The notes under the pieces: model-generated
The model's database searches: none
What the model saw: the letters and a program-made list of their open reading frames with translations, nothing else
What the model was told of the DNA's origin: nothing
From: Diplonema papillatum
Lineage: Eukaryota > Euglenozoa > Diplonemea > Diplonemida > Diplonemidae
Length of the DNA: 64,000 bases
NCBI GenBank assembly: GCA_030068145.1
Contig: JAPJBO010000675.1
Span: 62,001-126,000, forward strand
Direction: 5' to 3'
Program-made: the position numbers and the translations under genes
Part shown: positions 44,234 to 53,726 of the stretch, one piece after another
Layout: every line of letters starts with the position of its first letter
Numbering within the stretch: position 1 is the stretch's first letter

Positions 44234-46892
44234 ATGTCGAACCCGAACAAGAACCCGGTGTCTTCGCAGTTGAAGCGGAACATCATCGCCTGCCAGCCGT
44301 TCAAGGAGAATGTCGCGACCATCATCTGCAGCGGGTGCCATTCGCTGATGGCGTTTCCTGCCGGGTCGTCGCGTGTTCGGTGCCGGGCGTGCTCGACGAT
44401 CACCACCGGAATCAAGGTGAGCTGCACCGCGTGCAAGCACCCGCTGAAGCTCAGCATCAAGCTCAGCGACGCCCAATGCCCCAGCTGCGGGTACCACTTC
44501 CAACCCGTCTCCACCTTCCGCTTGGCGCTCCCGCCCGGGAAGGACATCAAAATGGTCGAAGCCGAGCAAGTCGAGGCGCCGGTTAAAAAGGACGTGTACA
44601 TCACCGTCCGCCTCACGCCCACGGGCTCGCTGGACTCGGAGTTCTCCGGGTGCAACGTCAAGATCGTCGCCGATCGCCCGTTGCAGTCCAACTTCAAGAA
44701 GTGGGCCACCAAATTGGAGCTCCACCATGTCACCTCGTTCGTGTGCCACTCGCCAACCGGCACCGTCTTCGACGCGAAGATGACGCCCAAAGTATGGGGG
44801 TTTCCTCAAGAACGCATCCGAGACGATGCCAGCAGGAGGGCGGGACAAGTACCAGTCACAACTGCAGCCGGTGTCACATAAAAGTGAGTGCAACAAGTAG
44901 AGTCATGGCGTCCAACGTGCCTTCCCGGATTCTAGGAGAACTCTGGAACCAGCGCAAGCGCCTTTGACTCGTTTTTCTTGAACTTCGTAGCACACTTCTT
45001 TACAGCGCAAGACAACCCACTTCAGTGACAGGCGCCAGGAAGATTCGAGTGAAAATAGTACATCCGTACTGACGGGAGGATTTCCGGAACAACGGTTGCA
45101 CATGAAGGAACAGGTGAGTTCCGCTGGTGCGCATCTTCTAGACTTTTGAGGCTCGCCGGCACCGAGTTGAAGCGAGGAATGAAAGCTTGGATGGGGGTGG
45201 TCGTCGATCTACTTCCGTGTGACAAGAGGGACAAGCTCATAAAGACCCAGCCTCCAGTGTTTTTGTATGGTGGTTTCCCTTTGTTTGTTGTCGAAAATGA
45301 TGAACGTAAAAAAAAATTGAATCACAGGAGCTCGGCATTTCGCATGAAAGCGAGATTAGCCTCAGCAAGGAGATCGAGGACAGCGTGTCCGGCACACACG
45401 AGTTCGTGTCGCACCAGTTCTTGAAGCCGACGAACTGCGCGTACTGCCACAAGTTCGTCTGGGGCCTGTACAAGCAGGGCCAGTGGTGCAGTCGATGCCA
45501 CCTTCCGGTCCACCACCGATGCGCGAAGAAAGTGACGATTATCTGCGACGCAGCGCTGCGGGATGCAGTCGGACTCTCGATGGATGATTTCGATGACGTT
45601 GAAGACGCCGACGTTGCCGACGACGTCGACCCGCGCGCAGTTGCCAACATCCCGGACGGCTTCCCCATCGACGAGCAAGACTTGAACGACTGGGAAGATT
45701 GCCTGGCGCCGACAGCAACATACAGGAGTATGAACCACCTCTATTCCTCTCTAGCAGACATTCGCTTTCCCCCCTCCAAACGAACAAGTACTGCCAGCAG
45801 GAAAGCACTGGAAAATGCAGACAGAGTGGGCCACTTGGCTGAAATCACGCAGCTCGGAGATACGATGAATTTGCCATTTGCTCGACAAAATATTTGCTCT
45901 CTTTTGGCTGAAATCACGCAGCTCGGAGATACGATGAAAATGCTATTTGTTGTCAAACGGAAGTAGTACGGGGTTGTGGCACTGTGCTGCCTCCGACTCA
46001 AGCTTTGCAAGCTGTGGTTGACCGTCACGTTCCTGGGAGCTACCTTTTTCTTTTGTATAAGCACCTGCTTTGTGGGAAATACTTGAGGAGGCTGCCAGCT
46101 GCAAAATATCAAAGGAAGTAAATGTGCTGTAGCCCACACGAAACACAGGTGAATCTGGGTTCAGTGGCGGGCGTAAGCGTTCAGCAAAGTTCTACGCGTC
46201 GTGTACAGAACCTCATCGATCGATAGCCGGTCGGTCTGTGCGCCCCAATAGAACTCGCCTGCTTTGGTAAGTTCCATGTTGTACGCTGTCAACAACTAAT
46301 CTTTAGTACCCACAATTGTCACCACACCCGCGCAGACGACACTTTTTTGAGCTCGTTCGGCAAGCTTTCGGACTGGACCGACGAGGAAATCGCGGAGGTT
46401 TGGAAGAAGTACGACACAGACGGGAACGGCAGCGTGGACCGAAGCGAGCTGGCGCAGTTCATCGCGGATTTGACCGGCGCGGAGGGCGGGAGCTACACGG
46501 AGCCGAAGCTGCAGGAAGAGGTCGAGAGGGTGCTCCAACGGATGGACACGAACAACAACGGCATCATCGAGTGGGAGGAGTTCTACTTTTTCCACCAGGC
46601 GCAGCAGGCTGGCGACTTCTTGCACAAGTTTGAAGGGGTCAAGCTGACGAAGGAAAAAGCGAAGGAGATGTGGGATCACTACGACGAGGACGGCAGCGGC
46701 GCCTTGGACACCGACGAAGTCCGAAACCTCCTTCGCGACTGCGCTTCCACCGGCGGCGCCAACATCTCGGATCTCGTCACGGAACCCATGGGCTTCTGGG
46801 AGCTCGGCAAGGCCGTCTCGTGGGACCAATTCTGCGACGTCTTCTTGCCGATGATCACAGAGTGCACTTTCGCGGAGCCCGACACTCCTTGA
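44234..46892 (+). CDS. LSD1-type zinc finger + C1 domain + EF-hand protein (three exons)
   Basis: Exons 44234-44791, 45328-45727 and 46336-46892 join in phases 0 and 1 (donors GTATGG, GTATGA; acceptors ACAG, GCAG) to give 504 residues. ATG 44234 follows an A-rich leader. Residues 32-53 are an LSD1-type finger (C-x2-C, L-M-A-F-P-A-G, C-x2-C) and 64-85 a second C-x2-C...C-x2-C. Residues 210-259 fit the C1 consensus H-x12-C-x2-C-x13-C-x2-C-x4-H-x2-C-x7-C exactly. Three EF-hand loops start at 346 (D-T-D-G-N-G), 390 (D-T-N-N-N-G) and 436 (D-E-D-G-S-G); a fourth hand is degenerate. Zn-dependent lipid or protein binding under Ca2+ control is inferred. The last exon has no ATG at its start, so it cannot stand as a separate gene without an alternative start; transcript data should confirm the join. 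Intron 2 carries element A. Confidence 0.85.
46054..46188 (+). mobile_element. Element A inside intron 2 of the zinc-finger gene
   Basis: Runs from TGTATAAGCACCTGCTTTG to GGGCGTAAGCGTTCAGCAAA, 3'-truncated. It lies wholly within the intron 45728-46335 in the sense orientation. Just upstream, 45838-45864 and 45905-45937 are a short direct repeat (GGCTGAAATCACGCAGCTCG). Confidence 0.85.
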
Positions 46893-48708
46893 AAAAACGG
46901 GGAGCTGGGGACAACGATTATATGCCTGCCGCAGTCGATTCCACCACTAGCGCCGCCAAGTTGAAAAGAAAAATGAGGGCGGCTCCCCGGATCAAGTAAT
47001 AGGGGTACCCATGTGGGTGGGGGGATAGTATGAGGGTCACGACTCGCTGCGTGCCCTCTGTGGGCTCTCGTCCAGAAACCAGCCAACGCTGAAGGGGAGG
47101 CCCCCCGTCTGTGTGCGATGCCAGCAGCTTTGACCACTCAGCGAAGTAGGAACCCCGCCGGCAGCCGACGTTCAGAACTTCGCTGCGGAGGCGAACGGAG
47201 GCAAAGCGGGGCAGTACGAAACTCCCGTTTCTAGTCCCTGCTGTCTCTGTTGCTCGATTCGGACAGAGCCGGGATCCTGCCCGGGGATGGACTTTGGCTG
47301 AACGCCTCTGAGCCAAAATCACAGACTTGGGGGAGAAGTTCTGCCAATCCAGCACCCATTCCTTCTGTTCACAAACGGCGGAACCCAGCACCTCTTGAAT
47401 GGGAGCGAATGTAGATCGCAGTTCGTTGTATCGGTCGGCCGTCCACCCCTTTGACATCCCCCCCGAGCATGCCACCGGCCAGCACCCTCTAATAGTATTT
47501 TTCAATGCTCTGGCATGGACACGTTGCGCGAACCTTTCAACCCCCCCTTTCCCCGGAATACAGGCATCGGCTTTGACAGTTCAGGTCGGCGAACTCGCGA
47601 GCGGGGCGCGAACCGAATGCTTCTTTGCAGGGGACCGCCCCCGCTCACCAAGTGTCCACTCATCCAACGCAGTCTTTTCTCCTGTGCGTGTTGTGCACGA
47701 CCTCTCGTGTGTATCGTGCACATCCTCTTGTATGCAGCACTTCTTCTCATGCGTACTATGCGCTGCTCTCGGATGTATTTCTTCATAAGTACCTCATGCA
47801 CTAGGACTTCATCTGCGTATGTAGCATACGCTGCTCTCAGCTGCCAGTGTTTTTTTGCTCACGCATAGTCGTTCTACTCTCGAGGAAGTTTCTTCGTGCA
47901 TACCAGGTGCAGCTGTGTATTCATTCTTCTCATACGCAGTGTACACATGTCTCGTTTGTCTGTGCCCAGTATGTCGTGGGCCTGCGGTATTGGCGGACGA
48001 TGCAGAGCAGACGGACACTGCGTGTTCCAATGGAGCACCGAACGTGTTACCCCGCCCCCCCCACACGTCTTTCCACACTTTCGTACCCCGCCTCCGTTTG
48101 CGAACGCTACCTGATTTTCCACTGTTTTGTTGCTTTCCTTTTCGTGTTTCTTCGGGGGCCTGCATTGGGCGGGCGGCACTTGAGTATTGCGGTACTCGAG
48201 TGTTGGTTGTGGGAAACTCGGCAGAGGATGGATGTCTTCGTGTCCTTGGCCTGTAAGAGCGCTAACGCTACTCTTTCTATATCGTAGTCTATTCATGATA
48301 ACCAACTACATATAAAAGGTGTCACGGGATAAGCCGGACTCGTCATGAGAGGCACCTGTCTCCAGCTCCTCTGGGGGGGTGGCGCCTACATCGACCCTCA
48401 CCCCGTCCCTCTTGTTTCCCATACCATTCGAGGTTTGATGACAACTACTGGTACTAATATGTAGTCTATCGTCACAGTTTGTTGCTGCGCAAACTACGAA
48501 TACTTTCCTTTTTGAAAAGAGGCGGAACCCGCCCGCGCGAGGGGAGAAACGAAAGTGCACCGATTCAGATGGGGCCTCGGGCTCGTCAGACCCGCAGCGA
48601 CGTGGAGACAAACGGTCCGCGGGGCTAGCGACGGAAACATCAGTCGGTAGCGACTTGTGCAGCCCATCGTCACAGATTGTCGCTGAATATCGTCGTCTTG
48701 TTGCGTTA

Positions 48709-48750
48709 GTGGGGAGTCATTTGCAAGCAAATGAGTACCACACTATGCCA
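48709..48750. repeat. Short inverted repeat (TAGTGGGGAGTCAT ... ATGAGTACCACACTA)
   Basis: The imperfect arms surround TTGCAAGCAA. The same arms occur at 14665-14708 and 36219-36262 around other cores, which fits a tiny foldback element whose core varies. Confidence 0.65.
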
Positions 48751-48879
48751 GCTTTTCGCTACGTGACTCCAGAAGGGTCACTTTTTCCGCGCTTTCGGCG
48801 CGGCGCAACTCTAGTCGGTTGCAACTGTTCTTGGAAACTACTGACGATTTCATAATCCGAAAAGGAATCGGAATCTTCG

Positions 48880-49200
48880 CTTTCTCGTTTGCGCCGGTAG
48901 GCACGCCGCGATGCGGAGGACGCGAGTAGCCGGGAAGAGCCGGCGGGAGGGCGCGATCGTTGTGTGACCCGTGGAGGGTCGGAACCAGAATCAGGAAAAG
49001 GGCCCGAGTCAGGGCCTGCCATCGAAGAGGGCCGGGCGGGGCCGGGTGGGCGCGGTGTGTTCGGGCCGGCGAGGCCAGTGCCGTCGTCGCCGAGATCGGC
49101 GCGTCGTCGTCGTCGTGCGCGCAGCGCGGCTGCGGGAGAGGCCGTGGGGGTGCATGGCGCGGGTCGCTTCCTGCCTGCTGGCGGGGGGGCGGAGATTGTC
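48880..49200. other. GC-rich, coding-like island, frame undetermined
   Basis: About 75% GC, in clear contrast to its flanks. Frames are open on both strands: + from 48905 to about 49330, and - at 48759-49022, the latter with charged protein-like sequence (R-K-R-E-S-E-D-S-D-S-F-S-D-Y). No motif or splice structure decides between them. It may be an orphan exon, a gene fragment or non-coding GC-rich DNA. Confidence 0.35.
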
Positions 49201-49633
49201 GCTGAATACCAAGTTCAAACCACCACTACTACTTCCTTTTCGTGTTTCTTCGCGGCCGCGTTGGCCTGCTCCACTCCAAGGCGGATCGTAGTAGCCTGCT
49301 ATCTTGTCGATTGGTATGAAAGACTGTGGGCAACAACGAAAAGTGGAACAGAAAACGCCGAACCAGACCTAAGAAGGACAAGAGAGCGGATCCTCCTGCA
49401 CGGCGGAGCCCAGCTTCAGAAGCGTTGGTGAAAGGGTGCGTGTCCGAGACACCCCCAAAATCGGGTGCGCTACAAACAAAACGCATGTGAACGTACACCC
49501 GAAAAGCTAGTGTAGCACCCGCTTTTTAACTCCTTTAGCCGCCGATCTCGGTCCTTCGAAGCACGACACGGCGATCGGAGACTCTCCGTTCTAACTTCAA
49601 GCGATCTGGGTCTGCCACCCTAAACCACCGGTT

Positions 49634-49739
49634 CATCAGGTCTATCCCTATCCCCTGGAACTGCACAGAATTTCTTGCCGCTTTCCTTCATGGTCCGCAC
49701 GCGATAAATCACAGTTTATGGTGGGATGGACCGGCTTCC
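49634..49739. repeat. Repeat E, partial copy
   Basis: CATCAGGTCTATCCCTATCC and CTTTCCTTCATGGTC match repeat E blocks in a shortened, rearranged form, ending GGATGGACCGGCTTCC. Confidence 0.5.
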
Positions 49740-49897
49740 AGTGACCAGTGGAGAGACCAGCGCTCCGTGGTTTGGTCGAAAGGTAGGGTTGTCCACCCAG
49801 CGTGTTCCTTTTCCTTCCCCCCCCCGTCTCTTTTCCATTCTTGCATATCAGGCCTGCAAGCCCCATCAAAAGCAATCGAAAAGAAAATAAAAGAGCG

Positions 49898-50165
49898 TTT
49901 TACCACCTTGTGCCGTGTCACGGGATGTTTGGCCGTAGTGCATGCTAATCCATGTGGTTCATGTACTTAAAAGAACTCAATGCTAAACAATCACATATCG
50001 TGGGCGGCGCCGAAGCTTTACCAGCTTCGGCTGACACCATTTGCGCACTTAACCATGGCTAAGAAGACGACTGAAAGCATAGACACAAAGATTGCTCAAA
50101 GCATCTGCAGAATAACACGAAAAGCCTCTAGGCAAAACCCCTTTTTCGCATTCCTTCTGGACCCG
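49898..50165 (+). repeat. Repeat C, long copy with a stable hairpin
   Basis: Nearly collinear with 53143-53400: TACCACCTTGTGCCGTGTCA, GGGATGTTTGGC, CATGCTAATCCATGTGGTTC, a hairpin, then GCGCACTTAACCATGGCTAA and AAGACGACTGAAAGCATAGA. The hairpin (50009-50031) is GCCGAAGCT-TTACC-AGCTTCGGC, a perfect 9-bp stem. Confidence 0.85.
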
Positions 50166-51387
50166 AGAAAACGGGATGAACCAGCGGCTGTCACCCAGAG
50201 ACTTTGCTCCCCGAGCCCCCCCACATCGAACTAAGATTTCCCCTGCTCAGATGTGTCTTCAACTTGACCTTGTCAAGCAATTCAAACCGAGCAGAATTCA
50301 CAATCTTTTTGGGGCTCCGGCGTGCTACTCCTGTTCGTCGCTCTACTCCTTCCAGTAGTGAGAAGCCGGCAGCTGCTTTCCTCGTGGGTTTGGGGTCTGT
50401 AGCCCAAACGCCGTTCATCGTCGGGGCAACCCGCAGATGGCTGGCGATGATACTGAGTATATTATATAGGCTTGCAAAAGAAGCAACCAAACGCAGAGAT
50501 CCCGGATCACCGCTCACCGTGTGTGCCGGCCCAGATACTGTGCAAAGGGGCACCCCGCAGCACAAAGCCTGAATTGCGAATCAGACACTGCATTATCAAC
50601 TGAGCAACACATCTTCACACACCACCATCGTCATCGTTTCCGTACCGCAGCCGTCGGCGGGCTCTATTCTGAAACGCCTGCGATAGGAGGAGAAATGCGA
50701 GCTAAAGACCGCAACCCCCACATGGCATGCGGGGAGACGCAAGGCGCAGCCAACAGCTAAAGTTAGTAGTAAAACAATGGCGTTGATCAGGATTTCCCTG
50801 AAGAAATCCCCCGGCCCCCCTGATGTCAAACATGCACGGGAGGCAGTGTTCTGTCTGAACATTAAACGAAGATTTCCCCCCTCGGCAAAAAAAGAAAAAG
50901 TAACAGGGGAGCCGGCCAGCTGGCACGCACAACCAAAATGGATCCCTCCTCTTCTTTCTCCACCCAATCCGATTCCCACTGCGAGAACGTGAGTCGCTCA
51001 TGAGAAGACGAAGAGAAGCCGGTGTCTGCACCACCAGCTGACTCGACTACCTTTGTTCCATTTGGTGTTGTGTGGTAAGAAACGGTGCGCACGTAGTCGG
51101 GGTAGCGAGGACCAATTCGTAGCTGTCAAACTGCCGAAGCGACTGGGCTCACGCAGATGGACGGTTTTCGGCTCTGCGGCGTGAGACATATACACGCAAA
51201 AGCAAAGTCGGAAACAGGGAAAGTACCCGCTGGGGGCACCGAAAGGACGCGGCCCTGTTCCTTCGTTCCTTTTGCTACGTTCGTTCGGGAAACCAGCCTG
51301 CTTTGCGGACTCTTTTGCCTTTTCTTTTCTTGTTCCCGTAGCTGCACTGACGACTGTGCTCTGTCCACGACCGATACTGATTTGCGC

Positions 51388-51780
51388 AACACCATCGACA
51401 CCGGGACAGTCCCGACGACCATGAGCAGTGAATTTGTTACATTAGTGTGATTGTCAGGCCTTCGACTACCCTGAGCAACGTACTATGCACACTCCGTGTC
51501 ATGAGCAAGTTGTGTGAAGATCATGAACAAGCTGTTCACGAGTTCGATCTATAAAGATCGTGAAAGAGTTGCGCAACCATTCGATACCGGGACGGTCCCG
51601 ACGACCACGAGCAGTGAATTTTTGTTACATTAGTGTGATTGTCAGGCCTTCGACTACCCTGAGCAACGCACTATGCACACTCCGTGTCATGAGCAAGTTG
51701 TGCCAAAAAGGATCATGAACAAGCTGTTCACGAGTTCGATGTATACAGATCATGAAAGAGTTGCGCAACCATTCGATACC
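51388..51780 (+). repeat. Tandem duplication, about 2.1 units of 183-196 bp
   Basis: Units start at 51388, 51571 and 51767 (partial). Shared phrases are CCGGGACAGTCCCGACGACC, TTGTCAGGCCTTCGACTACC, ACTCCGTGTCATGAGCAAGT and GATCATGAACAAGCTGTTCA. The middle part (GGCCTTCGACTACCCTGAGC) appears in reverse complement at about 13345 in kinase intron 3. The third unit is cut by an element A remnant. Confidence 0.85.
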
Positions 51781-51842
51781 TTTGATCTTTCGCAACTGGC
51801 AGTCTCCTCAAGCATTTTCTACAAAGCAGGTGCTTATACAAA
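51781..51842 (-). mobile_element. Element A, left-end remnant, reverse
   Basis: TTTGATCTTTCGCAACTGGC through GCAGGTGCTTATAC is the reverse complement of the first ~60 bases of element A. Confidence 0.8.
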
Positions 51843-52014
51843 AAAGAGAGAACGAAGGGTTTAGTTCAGACCCGTTCCGCGTGTCAATCAGAGACTTGGA
51901 AACCACCGACTTCTACATAACTCTAAAAACACAAGAAACAGTCAGTAGGTGCGCTCGGCTAAAGGCCGGCGCGGGGCGAGACTGGAGGCAGCTGTTAAAG
52001 TTCGAGAAACAGTA

Positions 52015-52380
52015 AAGTTCGGGCGCAGCTACGTTCGGGCGATGCTAACTTGGGGATGCAAATTTCTGGTGAACCAAAGTTCGGACGCAGCGGAGTTCGG
52101 GCGAAGCAAAGTTCGGGTGAAGCTAAGTTCTGGTGAAGCAAAGTTCGGGCGAAGCAAAGTTCGGGCGCAGCTGAGTTCGGGCGAAGCAAAGTTCTGGTGA
52201 AGCAAAGCAAAGTGTGGCGCCAGTACCCGGGGGGGCGACCCCCGACCCCCCGACTCCGTTTCCCGTGGTGCCCAAATACCGCGAGATACTGAGAAACTCC
52301 GCAAAAAACGCAAATTTCGGGCACATTGGACCCCGAAACGCAACAAACAATCTTTTTTCGACCGAAAAAGTGTGATGGGC
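52015..52380 (-). repeat. Repeat G, copy 2, with a long AGTTCGGGCGAAGCA minisatellite
   Basis: 52015-52208 is an irregular minisatellite of about 12 units with core AGTTCGGGCGAAGC (variants GGTGAAGC, GCGCAGC). 52209-52380 matches 17466-17610 in reverse complement (GGCGCCAGTACCCGGG, CTCCGTTTCCCGTGGT, AATACCGCGAGATACTGAGA). Confidence 0.85.
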
Positions 52381-52830
52381 GGGGGCCTACCGGCCTGAAG
52401 GCCGACGCCCGCTCACCCCTTGCCTTTTAGCAGGGGGAAAAAAAGCTATCTCCGCACTAGTATCTAGTCCAAAAACAATACACTTTTCGCAACTTAGAAA
52501 AGCCGGGTTGGCTCGAATAGAGGCTATTCACATTGCATGTTCATAGGACCTCCAGTCTCGAAAGATGCGGTCGAATAAAGGCCCCAAACGCATGTAATGT
52601 AAGTCCATTCGGGATCGCCGGAAACACAAATTAATTAGCCATAAACATGCAAAACATCTCTAGAGCAGTGGGTGGGTGACTGTGGTTGGTTAAGGCAAAG
52701 GGCAAAAATGCAGCGCCGGGCACCCTCCGTTCAGAAGTTCCGCCAAGGGGGCGACAACCAAGTAGACTTCGATGAAGGTACGCACGTCCCCCTAATTGAG
52801 CTGTTCGGACAAATTCAGGCCACGAATCTA

Positions 52831-52905
52831 GCCTGGCCCACCTGACGGTGGGGCCACACCCTTTAACTTGTTTTATGTGTTCTGTCTCTTTGAAAGAGAG
52901 AGCAT
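52831..52905 (+). repeat. Repeat H, copy 1
   Basis: GCCCACCTGACGGTGG, CCACACCCTTTAACTTGTTT and TGTGTTCTGTCTCTTT match 63340-63395, where the same sequence leads into a CT microsatellite. Here the CT tract is absent. Confidence 0.75.
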
Positions 52906-53142
52906 TGTTGATGAAGAAGCAAAAACCGAGCCAGCGAGCTATTTGTGTGTGGGTTTTATTATCCAAACAAAAAAGGGGTTTGCTCTCTCTTTTATTTTCC
53001 GCTAAAAATGCGCAGTGCTGCAGAACGCACCCCGCTGCAGCCCGCTGTGTTGCAAGACCGCAAAGGGAAGGGGAGTGGTCCCGTGCACATCACAGGACCG
53101 ACACAAGCGTGTCTCCCCAGCACCCTACTCGACAAAATCGTT

Positions 53143-53400
53143 ACTTACCACCTCGCACGGTGTCACGGGATGTTTGGCAGCCGCTGCTAAACAGTGCATG
53201 CTAATCCATGTGGTTCATGTACTCAATGCTAAACAAACATAACATGGGCGGCGCCGAAGCTTTACCAGCTTCGGCTGACACCATTTGCGCACTTTATAAT
53301 GGTTAAGAAGACGACTGCAAGCACAGACACAAAGATAGCTCAAAGCATTTGCAAAAAAACACGAAAGCCTCGGGAAAACCCGTTTTCACATTTCTTCCTT
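53143..53400 (+). repeat. Repeat C, long copy
   Basis: Collinear with 49898-50165 including the 9-bp hairpin at 53253-53275. Differences are mostly single bases and one ~14-base insertion (CAGCCGCTGCTAAA). Confidence 0.85.
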
Positions 53401-53465
53401 CTTTGCTTAGCAATGCTTCCGGTGTCCCTTCTCTCACTGGATTACATGGTTTGAACTTAGTGCGG

Positions 53466-53726
53466 TAGTAGTAGTAGTAGTAGTAGTAGTATGTGTCGTC
53501 TGCCGAAGCAGCCGGAGACAGCAGGCGCAGGGGGCAGGTCTTGCTTTACTTTTCTTCATGGAGACCCGCCCCCGGCAATCCCGACTGTCTAATCACTGTC
53601 GAAAAAAGTTTGTGCCCTATAGTGATGAGGTGGTTGACCAGGCCCCCACGAAGCCTTATACACAACACGGCTACAACACGAGGATGCAGCCCTGCTTAGG
53701 TGTGCACTCAGCCATCACAGGGCCTC
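53466..53726 (+). repeat. Inverted repeat I, left copy (~260 bp)
   Basis: Begins with a TAG trinucleotide tract, then ATGTGTCGTCTGCCGAAGCA, and ends near GTGCACTCAGCCATCA. Its reverse complement is at 58782-59038 with roughly 90% identity. The TAG/CTA tract lies on the outer side of both copies. Confidence 0.9.

Noticed and set aside
46347-46892. EF-hand protein as a separate gene
   Set aside because: The frame has no ATG at its start (it begins in TTG), while splicing in phase to the C1 exon gives one continuous protein.
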